NCBI GenBank assembly: GCA_020698575.1
Contig: CM036240.1
Location: 33,990,711-34,054,710 of the forward strand
DNA: 64,000 nucleotides
Direction of reading: 5' to 3'
DNA from: Bostrychus sinensis
Taxonomy: Eukaryota; Chordata; Actinopteri; Gobiiformes; Eleotridae
Within the stretch, counting starts at the first letter, position 1. Each line of letters opens with the position of its first letter. The position numbers and the translations under genes are program-made. The notes beneath the pieces are model-generated. The model was given only the letters and a program-made list of their open reading frames with translations, did not search any database and had not been told where the DNA came from. Positions 35,951 to 47,561 of this stretch are shown here, piece after piece.

Positions 35951-36463
35951 GGCAAATCCCAAAAACAAGGTACCATAGAATACTTCAACAATAAATTTGT
36001 CATATATCAACATAGTTGGTTCACCAAATTGCTGAGCCGACCAAGAAGTCGGCCATCTTGGATTGACTATGACTGGTACTTAGCTGAGATTCTGTGGTGA
36101 CCAAACCAGACTTAACCTGGCAAAAGCCAGACTGAGCTAATGTTAGCAAAGAGTTGCTAACATTATTAATCTGGAATGGCTCCCTTTGAAAACTTTTGTA
36201 AAGAAGCAGGACTTTCAGTAAAATACTATAAAATACTAGGCTACTGGATAAAGGGCCACTTGTGTAGCTGAACAACTGCTATGACAGTAAAACAACACAA
36301 TAAAGATGTTGTTAGAAGATTTTTTGCTGTTTTTATAAATGTATAGCAGAATTTGTTACGTTTTTCCACGTTGCCATGTTGATAACAAGTATTATTAAAA
36401 GTAAAAGTTGTTCAGCAGATTTCACTTCTGTCTTGTTTTTGAGCAGCAGATTATCTGCTTGAA

Positions 36464-36700
36464 ACCCTTCTTTTTTCCCGTAGCTGGGTTTTTTTTTAGG
36501 AGTTTTTCCTTACAGAGAAGGAGGGTCTAAGGACAGGAGTGTCCTGGGTCTGTTTAGTTTAGTGTAGTTATTGTTTGTGCTGATTGTGTGTTAAGTCTGA
36601 TTGTGTGTTTATGTTTGATCAACTGTTGGTGAAGCCCTTTGAGGCGACTTTTGTTGTGATATTGGGCTATACAAATAAACCTGAACTGAATTGAATTGAA
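36464..36700 (+). mobile_element. Short L2-like LINE tail inserted in the leftmost array segment
   Basis: The sequence from TTCTTTTTTCCCGTAGCTGGG to the TGAATTGAAT tail matches 3170-3405. The equivalent positions of the other segments (for example near 40649) lack it, so it inserted after that segment separated from the others or was lost from their common ancestor. Confidence 0.8.
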
Positions 36701-37799
36701 TCCCACACCAGCACATTTTATGACTTAAAATACTGTATGTTAGGCTACATGTGAGAACATACAAATAAGCTTCTTAGCTATATTTAATTTCTAATGAAAT
36801 GCAGAGGTGGAGCTTTATTAGAGCTGAAACTAATATTCTCTAGGTGCAGTAGATTATATTTAGGTGAATTTAATTAAAAGCAGTACCTTGATTTTGGTTA
36901 GAATAAGGGTAATTTTAAGTAGTCATAATAATATAGGCTTTTTTAATTATATAACAGAAAAAATATGATACACAGTTGCAGCTACTAAAAAATGATTGGT
37001 GGCTAGTAACTGCTGAAAACCAGTAGCTGCGGTGGGCAGTGAGAGAAAAAGGTAATGTCAAGCCCTGATTTCATGAGTTTGTAAACTCACAAATTTCATG
37101 ACAACCCAGCTTGCTGTCCAAAGTAAAACCAGACTCCTTACAGCTCCTTAGTGTCCAAATTAATAAAAGGAGATTTGGTGACAATGGGACGAAAATGCTG
37201 CTGCTACAGTCAAAAAAATACCAAGAACTGAAGTGACTTACTGCTGTCAATGTGAACCAAAACACCACTCATAAGTTGTGATGGTTACACTTCTCATTTC
37301 AAACTCATTTCCTGTGAACTGTACACTGCAGTTATAATAAAAAATATAACCACTGTTTTTTCCCCCTTATCGGACGGCCTCAATTTTTTTCAGTTCATTT
37401 ATATGCATCATATGCTGTGAACTATCCAGACTGTATAGGGACCAGTGACAAAATAATAAGAAGAGGGCAATAGGCAGTGGACTAAAGATATTTAGGTGGT
37501 CTATAGGCTGTGAACTGTCCAAACAAATGTCCCATTACAATAATAAGTGTATCATTGCTTGATAACTCTTATCACTAGATGTTACAGCGAGAAACTATTT
37601 AATTCCTCTCTATAGATGCATCTCAGTGGTCGACATTTAAAGTATGTATACTTTTACTGCAAATCTTAAACCACAGGACACAGAATGCATTATAAATGGT
37701 TTATTTTCAGAAGTCAGTGGCAGAAGTGATAAAAATGACTAACAATCAATAACAAGTAACTCCTGAAAGGCTTCAAATAGAAATCAATGTTAAACAGGC

Positions 37800-38130
37800 A
37801 CAGACCAATGCTATGGTTCAAGGAATGTTGTAATAATTATACTCCTGATTCTCCTTGCTCTCCCCTGTGTGCTATCAGGTGAGCTGCTGTTTTTGGGTGG
37901 CTGAGGCGGGATGTCCTCATCATGTTGCATAACCTCAAGCACTGCATGGTCGTCTTGGCTTTGCTGGATTGCTGGAGTAGATCAAAACATGCATATACTG
38001 TATAACATATGCAGCAAGTCCTTCAGGTTGATGTCCATAGCATGTCTTAGGGCGGTAAACCTAACCTTCAGCATCACAAAAGTGCCAGCAAAGAGCATGC
38101 AAGCCTGGCCAAGACAGAGTCCATAGAATT
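37800..38130 (-). other. Coding-like fragment repeated in every array unit, unidentified
   Basis: The minus strand reads LCLGQACMLFAGTFVM, KVRFTALRHAMDINLKDLLHML and a stop. After a frame change it reads QQSQDDHAVLEVMQHDEDIP, PQPPKNSSSPD and on to a stop near 37820. The pattern of a hydrophobic segment followed by a polar acidic tail resembles the C-terminus of a membrane protein, but I do not recognise it. Copies lie near 42266-42596, 46870-47199, 51339-51668 and 55806-56135. It is probably an old gene fragment carried along in the unit, and may not be coding at all. Confidence 0.3.
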
Positions 38131-38134
38131 GTTC

Positions 38135-38335
38135 TTTAGGAACACATTAAAGAGCTGTAAATCCTAAACCCTTCCCCTGGTTTGGATGTGAATGCTCTCA
38201 AATTACAGCAGAGAGCATTTTAAGACTGTATTAATTATATAACTGTATTTTGAATATGTTTTGGTAAGCAGCTAAAATAACAAAACTTGTGTCCGTGTCC
38301 AAATATTTATGGAACTAACTGTATACTGTACTTCA
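38135..38335. mobile_element. Solo arm of a Tc1/mariner-type element, present in all five units
   Basis: Matches the right arm of the element at 9478-10350: ACATTAAAGAGCTGTAAATCCTAAACCCTT, CTCTCAAATTACAGC, GCTAAAATAACAAAAC and GTCCAAATATTTATGGAACTAACTGTAT in the same order. Further copies are at about 42601-42801, 47205-47405, 51674-51874 and 56141-56341. It lies 150-350 bp past the TAAR stop codon and so falls in or near the 3-prime end of the transcript. An AATAAA on the minus strand at 38372-38377, 116 nt after the stop, is a candidate polyadenylation signal for the array genes. Confidence 0.7.
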
Positions 38336-38492
38336 CTGAATCATGCACTTTTTTGTATTAGAGTTTGAATATTTATTATGAGTCTGTATTTAAGTTGAAA
38401 ACACTTGAACCACCTGCATTTGAGTAGAAATCATCTGAGCCAATATAGCAAAAGCCAAGTTCAGGTAGAAAGAAAACTCTCTTGGTCTTTCT

Positions 38493-39959
38493 CTAGAGGA
38501 TCATCAAGTCACATGATCCTTGTCTCACTATCTGTAGAGTAACAATGACTTTTATTGCTTTTCTAAACCAAGGATAGAGCAGGGCATAAATAAAAGGGTT
38601 TAGACAGGAGTTTAGATAAACCATTGAATAGAGAATCACCTCAACAGGTGTACCAAGTACCAGGATGTTGCTTCCAAAAAAGGCAAAAAAAAAATATGGA
38701 GAGTAACACAAAAGATACACAAACACAATGACACCCAGATTCTTGGCTGCTTTAATCTCCGATTTTCTGGAGGTTTTTGATGTGTCTGAGTGTTGAAATC
38801 TGACAGCTGTAACATGAGAATGCATGGATCGGGCCTGAGAGACAGCCACCAGAAAGACTCTCATATACAGGACTATGATGATAGTAACTGGAATAAGAAA
38901 ACCCATAATAAAGTCAAGTTCTTTAGAGTAATAAACCACACACTCTCCATCGCAGGATTTATATTTGCCCACATTTTTTAAATTTTCAAATGACAATAAA
39001 ATGGAGTAAATGAAAGCATATAACCAGCACACAGAAATACTGATGTTGACTACTTTGTCAGTCATTCTGGTGGCATAACGGAGGGGGTCACAAATGGCCA
39101 AATAGCGGTCCACTGAGACAAGAACTATGTTTCCCACTGAAGCCATGAAAATAGCAACAAGTAGAATAGGATACAGAGCACACAAGATGTCACCCAAAGT
39201 CCAACAAATTCTCCATCTGAGGCCCTCGACTGGTATCACCACAAGGCCAACAAAGAAGTCTGACACAGCCAGAGAGAGGAGGATGAAGTTAGTGGAGGAG
39301 TGGAGCCGCCTGCAGAGAGAGAGAAAGAGGACTCAGTCATTTCAGAACCTTGGGAATGGCTGAGCTGACACTGTCAATTGTGATTAACACATTTGATACG
39401 TACATGTCAGTCTTTGATGCTATGACTTAATGAAATATTTTAATACATTTAAAATATTTCTAGGAATTGTTGTGACCAAGTAGCATTAACACAAAGCATG
39501 ACACATGGATAAGGTGAGTGCTTTCAACTGAGCACAAAATATGAAAATAAGCTCTATGAAATATGATTTTGTGTTACTATTTATACTATTTTTTCCCCCA
39601 CTCATGCAGACAAAATATTGTATTGTGGTCATAGACAAGGCAACGACAGAAAACATCCAGAATCTATTTAGAAGTTAAACACAGGCAATACACAATGTAT
39701 AAATTATCTTACAGTTAACGCACAGATGATTATTTTAAAGAGAATCAAACATTTCCACAGTATAAATTGAACTTCAGTTCAGTTACCTGAAATGTGCTAT
39801 GGAGATGATGACCAGCAGGTTGAGTGTGGTGGTGAGCATGCAGGAGATTAAAAGCAGAATGTCAGTAACTAGAATTTCAGTTGGATTAGTCTGAGGCTTT
39901 CGGCACGAGCTGTTGTGGAGATGTGGGAAACACAGTTCTGCCTCCACAGTCTCCATCAT
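38493..39959 (-). CDS. Trace amine-associated receptor, class III type (array copy G1), intact
   Basis: Exon 1 is 39787-39959 (173 nt, tandem ATG-ATG) and exon 2 is 38493-39309 (817 nt). The 477-bp intron sits in phase 2 in the Arg58 codon, with acceptor CTGCAG|GCGG. The product is 329 residues. N-terminus: FPHLHNSSC with sequon N16-S-S. Position 3.32 is Leu108 (CALYPILLVAIFMAS), so both the aminergic Asp and the Pro of genes B, D and F are absent. DRY is at 125-127. Asp190 is at 5.42 (KELDFIMGFLIPV). Intracellular loop 3 is six residues longer than in genes B, D and F (RFQHSDTSKTSRKSE). TM6 has CYSP with Tyr at 6.48; TM7 is NSCLNPFIYALLYPWF. A (CT)n(TA)n tract lies about 20-45 bp upstream of the ATG (39981-40004) and recurs in each copy. 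Confidence 0.95.
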
Positions 39960-41369
39960 CTGAGAGGCTGAGTCATCCAGCTCTCTCTCTCTATATATAT
40001 ATATCTTTACAGATGTCCTCTGTGGATCAACCCCTCATCATTTTGCACTGACCTCATTAGGGATCATTGCACTGTTGACAAATGAAATTGTGTATACACA
40101 TCCATCGTCTGAAAACAAAGTCTATTGAGTATGTAGATGTAGATGGCAAATCCCAAAAACAAGGTACCATAGAATACTTCAACAATAAATTTGTCATATA
40201 TCAACATAGTTGGTTCACCAAATTGCTGAGCCGACCAAGAAGTCGGTCATCTTGGATTGACTATGACTGATACTTAGCTGAGATTCTGTGGTGACCAAAC
40301 CAGACTTAACCTGGCAAAAGCCAGACTGAGATAATGTTAGCAAAGAGTTGCTAACATTATTAATCTGGAATGGCTCCCTTTGAAAACTTTTGTAAAGAGG
40401 TCGGACTTTCAGTAAAATACTTGGAGGTTATTGAATAAAGGGCCACTTGTGTAGCTAAACAACTGCTATGACAGTAAACCAACACAATAAAGATGTTGTT
40501 AGAAGATTTTTTGCTGTTTTTATAAATGCATAGCAGAATATGTTACGTTTTTCCACGTTGCCATGTTGATAACAAGTATTACTAAAAGTAAAAGTTGTTC
40601 AGCAGATTTCACTTCTGTCTTGTCTTTGAGCAGCAGATTGTCTGCTTGAATCACACACCAGCACATTTTATGACTTAAAATACTGTATGTTAGGCTACAT
40701 GTGAGAAGATACAAATAAGCTTCTTAGCTATATTTAATTTCTAATGAAATGCAGAGGTGGAGCTTTATTAGAGCTGAAACTGGTATACTCTAGGTGCAGT
40801 AGACTATATTTAGGTGAATTTAATTAAAAGCAGTACCTCGATTTTGGTTAGAATAAGGGTAATTTTAAGTAGTCATAGTAATATAAGCTTTTTTTATTAT
40901 ATAACAGAAAAAATATATAAAACACAGTTGCGGCTACTAAAAATGATCGGTGGCTAGTAACTGTTGAAAACCAGTAGCCGCAGTGGGCAGTGAGAGAAAA
41001 GTTAATGTCAAGCCCTGATTTCATGAGTTTGTAAACTCACAAATTTCATGACAACCCAGCTTGCTGTCCAAAGTAAAACCAGACTCCTTACAGCTCCTTA
41101 GTGTCCAAATTAATAAAAGGAAATTTGGTGACAATGGGACGAAAATACTGCTGCTACAGTCAAAAAAATACCAAGAACTGAAGTGACTTACTGCTGGCAA
41201 TGTGAACCAAAACACCACTCATAAGTTGTGATGGTTACACTTCTCATTTCAAATTCATTTCCTGTGAACTGTACACTGCAGTCGGGCTGGACAGTATGGC
41301 AAAAATATAACCACTGGTTTTTCCCCCTTATCGGACTGCCTCATTTTTTTCAGTTCATTTATATGCATC

Positions 41370-41871
41370 TGTAGCACTTATGGTCGGATAAAGAGACTTG
41401 AGAGAGTATATATTTCTTTCTTTTATTTCTGTAACACAAGAGACACAGCTATGACCACGCCATTCATGTCTGGGCACACTTCAACATTAGTTTTACAATA
41501 TAGGACGTCTCAAAGGTACCAAATAATAAATAATAAAGGGAATTTACAATTAATTGTTGCTCACCTGTAACACAAGAGACACAGCTATGACCACGCCATT
41601 CATGTCTGGGCACACTTCAACATTAGGACCTACCAGGCCCCCTAGCTGCCCTTCCCTGCCTGCATGGCTCCCCCGTATATCTCCTGACTAAAATCTCACT
41701 ATGATCCAACAATTAAACTACCTTTAGCACATCCCTTCTTTCATGCATAGCACATTTCACAATAAAATTGTTATAATAATAATATAATAATAAAATGAAA
41801 AATCAAGGTGGGTGGTGTTTTACAACAGAGTACAATAACCACTGTCCAGGCATATTAACATTTGTCCCACA
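41370..41871. mobile_element. Solo LTR (copy 1) with 4-bp target duplication
   Basis: Comparison with the empty site in the leftmost segment (GCATCATATG near 37405) defines an insert that begins TGTAGCACTT and ends GTCCCACA, flanked by CATC at 41366-41369 and 41872-41875. TG...CA ends with a short target duplication and no internal genes fit a solo LTR. Inside, a 136-bp block (starting CTGTAACACAAGAG) is present twice in tandem. There is an AATAAA run toward the right end. Confidence 0.75.
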
Positions 41872-42958
41872 CATCATATGCTGTGAACTATCCAGACTGT
41901 ATAGGGACCAGTGACAAAATAATAAGAAGAGGGCAATAGGCAGTGGACTAAAGATATTTAGGTGGTCTATAGGCTGTGAACTGTCCAAACAAATGTCCCA
42001 TTACAATAATAAGTGTATCATTGCTTGATAACTCTTATCACTAGATGTTACAGCGAGAAACTATTTAATTCCTCTCTATAGATGCATCTCAGTGGTCGAC
42101 ATTTAAAGTATGTATACTTTTACTGCAAATCTTAAACCACAGGACACACAATGCATTATAAATGGTTTATTTTCAGAAGTCAGTGGCAGAAGTGATAAAA
42201 ATGACTAACAATCAATAACAAGTAACTCCTGAAAGGCTTCAAATAGAAATCAATGTTAAACAGGCACAGACCAATGCTATGGTTCAAGGAATGTTGTAAT
42301 AATTATACTCCTGATTCTCCTTGCTCTCCCCTGTGTGCTATCAGGTGAGCTGCTGTTTTTGGGTGGCTGAGGCGGGATGTCCTCATCATGTTGCATAACC
42401 TCAAGCACTGCATGGTCGTCTTGGCTTTGCTGGATTGCTGGAGTAGATCAAAACATGCATATACTGTATAACATATGCAGCAAGTCCTTCAGGTTGATGT
42501 CCATAGCATGTCTTAGGGCGGTAAACCTAACCTTCAGCATCACAAAAGTGCCAGCAAAGAGCATGCAAGCCTGGCCAAGACAGAGTCCATAGAATTGTTC
42601 TTTAGGAACACATTAAAGAGCTGTAAATCCTAAACCCTTACCCTGGTTTGGATGTGAATGCTCTCAAATTACAGCAGAGAGCATTTTAAGACTGTATTAA
42701 TTATATAACTGTATTTTGAATATGTTTTGGTAAGCAGCTAAAATAACAAAACTTGTGTCCGTGTCCAAATATTTGTGGAACTAACTGTATACTGTACTTC
42801 ACTGAATCATGCACTTTTTTGTATTAGAGTTTGAATATTTATTATGAGTCTGTATTTAAGTTGAAAACACTTGAACCACCTGCATTTGAGTAGAAATCAT
42901 CTGAGCCAATATAGCAAAAGCCAAGTTCAGGTAGAAAGAAAACTCTCTTGGTCTTTCT

Positions 42959-44425
42959 CTAGAGGATCATCAAGTCACATGATCCTTGTCTCACTATCTG
43001 TAGAGTAACAATGACTTTTATTGCTTTTCTAAACCAAGGATAGAGCAGGGCATAAATAAAAGGGTTTAGACAGGAGTTTAGATAAACCATTGAATAGAGA
43101 ATCACCTCAACAGGTGTACCAAGTACCAGGATGTTGCTTCCAAAAAAGGCAAAAAAAAAATATGGAGAGTAACACAAAAGATACACAAACACAATGACAC
43201 CCAGATTCTTGGCTGCTTTAATCTCCGATTTTCTGGAGGTTTTTGATGTGTCTGAGTGTTGAAATCTGACAGCTGTAACATGAGAATGCATGGATCGGGC
43301 CTGAGAGACAGCCACCAGAAAGACTCTCATATACAGGACTATGATGATAGTAACTGGAATAAGAAAACCCATAATAAAGTCAAGTTCTTTAGAGTAATAA
43401 ACCACACACTCTCCATCGCAGGATTTATATTTGCCCACATTTTTTAAATTTTCAAATGACAATAAAATGGAGTAAATGAAAGCATATAACCAGCACACAG
43501 AAATACTGATGTTGACTACTTTGTCAGTCATTCTGGTGGCATAACGGAGGGGGTCACAAATGGCCAAATAGCGGTCCACTGAGACAAGAACTATGTTTCC
43601 CACTGAAGCCATGAAAATAGCAACAAGTAGAATAGGATACAGAGCACACAAGATGTCACCCAAAGTCCAACAAATTCTCCATCTGAGGCCCTCGACTGGT
43701 ATCACCACAAGGCCAACAAAGAAGTCTGACACAGCCAGAGAGAGGAGGATGAAGTTAGTGGAGGAGTGGAGCCGCCTGCAGAGAGAGAGAAAGAGGACTC
43801 AGTCATTTCAGAACCTTGGGAATGGCTGAGCTGACACTGTCAATTGTGATTAACACATTTGATACGTACATGTCAGTCTTTGATGCTATGACTTAATGAA
43901 ATATTTTAATAAATTTAAAATGTTTCTAGGAATTGTTGTGACCAAGTAGCATTAACACAAAGCATGACACATGGATAAGGTGAGTGCTTTCAACTGAGCT
44001 CAAAATATGAAAATAAGCTCTATGAAATATGATTTTGTGTTACTATTTATACTATTTTTTCCCCCACTCATGCAGACAAAATATTGTATTGTGGTCATAG
44101 ACAAGGCAACGACAGAAAACAACCAGAATCTATTTAGAAGTTAAACACAGGCAATACACAATGTGTAAATTATCTTACAGTTAACGCACAGATGATTATT
44201 TAAAAGAGAATCAAACATTTCCACAGTATAAATTAAACTTCAGTTCAGTTACCTGAAATGTGCTATGGAGATGATGACCAGCAGGTTGAGTGTGGTGGTG
44301 AGCATGCAGGAGATTAAAAGCAGAATGTCAGTAACTAGAATTTCAGTTGGATTAGTCTGAGGCTTTCGGCACGAGCTGTTGTGGAGATGTGGGAAACACA
44401 GTTCTGCCTCCACAGTCTCCATCAT
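42959..44425 (-). CDS. Trace amine-associated receptor (array copy G2), intact
   Basis: Exon 1 is 44253-44425 and exon 2 is 42959-43775, with the same splice sites and 329-residue product as G1. The exon 2 protein matches G1 residue for residue. The intron and flanks differ by scattered single bases (for example AATAAATTTAAAATG versus AATACATTTAAAATA), so this is a real separate copy and not a simple base-for-base repeat of the assembly. The same residues are seen at 3.32 (Leu), 5.42 (Asp), E6.30 and TM7. Being this similar, G1, G2 and G4 probably bind the same ligands, and expression assays will not separate them easily. Confidence 0.94.
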
Positions 44426-45836
44426 CTGAGAGGCTGAGTCATCCAGCTCTCTCTCTCTATATATATATATCTTTACAGATGTCCTCTGTGGATCAACCCC
44501 TCATCATTTTGCACTGACCTCATTAGGGATCATTGCACTGTTGACAAATGAAATTGTGTATACACATCCATCGTCTGAAAACAAAGTCTATTGAGTATGT
44601 AGATGTAGATGGCAAATCCCAAAAACAAGGTACCATAGAATACTTCAACAATAAATTTGTCATATATCAACATAGTTGGTTCACCAAATTGCTGAGCCGA
44701 CCAAGAAGTCGGTCATCTTGGATTGACTATGACTGATACTTAGCTGAGATTCTGTGGTGACCAAACCAGACTTAACCTGGCAAAAGCCAGACTGAGATAA
44801 TGTTAGCAAAGAGTTGCTAACATTATTAATCTGGAATGGCTCCCTTTGAAAACTTTTGTAAAGAGGTCGGACTTTCAGTAAAATACTTGGAGGTTATTGA
44901 ATAAAGGGCCACTTGTGTAGCTAAACAACTGCTATGACAGTAAACCAACACAATAAAGATGTTGTTAGAAGATTTTTTGCTGTTTTTATAAATGCATAGC
45001 AGAATATGTTACGTTTTTCCACGTTGCCATGTTGATAACAAGTATTACTAAAAGTAAAAGTTGTTCAGCAGATTTCACTTCTGTCTTGTCTTTGAGCAGC
45101 AGATTGTCTGCTTGAATCACACACCAGCACATTTTATGACTTAAAATACTGTATGTTAGGCTACATGTGAGAAGATACAAATAAGCTTCTTAGCTATATT
45201 TAATTTCTAATGAAATGCAGAGGTGGAGCTTTATTAGAGCTGAAACTGGTATACTCTAGGTGCAGTAGACTATATTTAGGTGAATTTAATTAAAAGCAGT
45301 ACCTCGATTTTGGTTAGAATAAGGGTAATTTTAAGTAGTCATAGTAATATAAGCTTTTTTTATTATATAACAGAAAAAATATATAAAACACAGTTGCGGC
45401 TACTAAAAATGATCGGTGGCTAGTAACTGCTGAAAACCAGTAGCCGCAGTGGGCAGTGAGAGAAAAAGTTAATGTCAAGCCCTGATTTCATGAGTTTGTA
45501 AACTCACAAATTTCATGACAACCCAGCTTGCTGTCCAAAGTAAAACCAGACTCCTTACAGCTCCTTAGTGTCCAAATTAATAAAAGGAAATTTGGTGACA
45601 ATGGGACGAAAATACTGCTGCTACAGTCAAAAAAATACCAAGAACTGAAGTGACTTACTGCTGGCAATGTGAACCAAAACACCACTCATAAGTTGTGATG
45701 GTTACACTTCTCATTTCAAATTCATTTCCTGTGAACTGTACACTGCAGTCGGGCTGGACAGTATGACAAAAATATAACCACTGGTTTTTCCCCCTTATCG
45801 GACTGCCTCAATTTTTTCAGTTCATTTATATGCATC

Positions 45837-46474
45837 TGTAGCACTTATGGTCGGATAAAGAGACTTGAGAGAGTATATATTTCTTTCTTTTATTTCTGTA
45901 ACACAAGAGACACAGCTATGACCACGCCATTCATGTCTGGGCACACTTCAACATTAGTTTTACAATATAGGACGTCTCAAAGGTACCAAATAATAAATAA
46001 TAAAGGGAATTTACAATTAATTGTTGCTCACCTGTAACACAAGAGACACAGCTATGACCACGCCATTCATGTCTGGGCACACTTCAACATTAGTTTTACA
46101 ATATAGGACGTCTCAAAGGTACCAAATAATAAATAATAAAGGGAATTTACAATTAATTGTTGCTCACCTGTAACACAAGAGACACAGCTATGACCACGCC
46201 ATTCATGTCTGGGCACACTTCAACATTAGGACCTACCAGGCCCCCTAGCTGCCCTTCCCTGCCTGCATGGCTCCCCCGTATATCTCCTGACTAAAATCTC
46301 ACTATGATCCAACAATTAAACTACCTTTAGCACATCCCTTCTTTCATGCATAGCACATTTCACAATAAAATTGTTATAATAATAATATAATAATAAAATG
46401 AAAAATCAAGGTGGGTGGTGTTTTACAACAGAGTACAATAACCACTGTCCAGGCATATTAACATTTGTCCCACA
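45837..46474. mobile_element. Solo LTR (copy 2), with an extra 136-bp repeat
   Basis: The same LTR and CATC flanks as copy 1, but the 136-bp internal block occurs three times, making it 638 bp. This accounts for the whole size difference of this array unit. Confidence 0.75.
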
Positions 46475-47561
46475 CATCATATGCTGTGAACTATCCAGAC
46501 TGTATAGGGACCAGTGACAAAATAATAAGAAGAGGGCAATAGGCAGTGGACTAAAGATATGTAGGTGGTCTATAGGCTGTGAACTGTCCAAACAAATGTC
46601 CCATTACAATAATAAGTGTATCATTGCTTGATAACTCTTATCACTAGATGTTACAGCGAGAAACTATTTAATTCCTCTCTATAGATGCATCTCAGTGGTC
46701 GACATTTAAAGTATGTATACTTTTACTGCAAATCTTAAACCACAGGACACACAATGCATTATAAATGGTTTATTTTCAGAAGTCAGTGGCAGAAGTGATA
46801 AAAATGACTAACAATCAATAACAAGTAACTCCTGAAAGGCTTCAAATAGAAATCAATGTTAAACAGGCACAGACCAATGCTATGGTTCAAGGAATGTTGT
46901 AATAATTATACTCCTGATTCTCCTTGCTCTCCCCTGTGTGCTATCAGGTGAGCTGCTGTTTTTGGGTGGCTGAGGCGGGATGTCCTCATCATGTTGCATA
47001 ACCTCAAGCACTGCATGGTCTTCTTGGCTTTGCTGGATTGCTGGAGTAGATCAAAACATGCATATACTGTATAACATATGTGGCAAGTCCTTCAGGTTGA
47101 TGTCCATAGCATGTCTTAGGGCGGTAAACCTAACCTTCAGCATCACAAAAGTGCCAGCAAAGAGCATGCAAGCCTGGCCAAGACAGAGTCCATAGAATTG
47201 TTCTTTAGGAACACATTAAAGAGCTGTAAATCCTAAACCCTTACCCTGGTTTGGATGTGAATGCTCTCAAATTACAGCAGAGAGCATTTTAAGACTGTAT
47301 TAATTATATAACTGTATTTTGAATATGTTTTGGTAAGCAGCTAAAATAACAAAACTTGTGTCCGTGTCCAAATATTTATGGAACTAACTGTATACTGTAC
47401 TTCACTGAATCATGCACTTTTTTGTATTAGAGTTTGAATATTTATTATGAGTCTGTATTTAAGTTGAAAACACTTGAACCACCTGCATTTGAGTAGAAAT
47501 CATCTGAGCCAATATAGCAAAAGCCAAGTTCAGGTAGAAAGAAAACTCTCTTGGTCTTTCT

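Noticed and set aside
38790..39363. Plus-strand frames opposite TAAR exon 2 (also in the other units)
   Set aside because: Pure antisense shadows of the receptor coding sequence, repeated only because the gene is repeated.
40082..40270. Small plus-strand frames at 40082, 44548, 49153 and 53620
   Set aside because: No domain; they lie in the repeated non-coding segment and are conserved only by recent duplication.
41021..41218. Small minus-strand frame repeated in each segment (FTLPAVSHFSSWYFF...)
   Set aside because: Also present in the older leftmost segment but with no recognisable protein; no evidence beyond openness.
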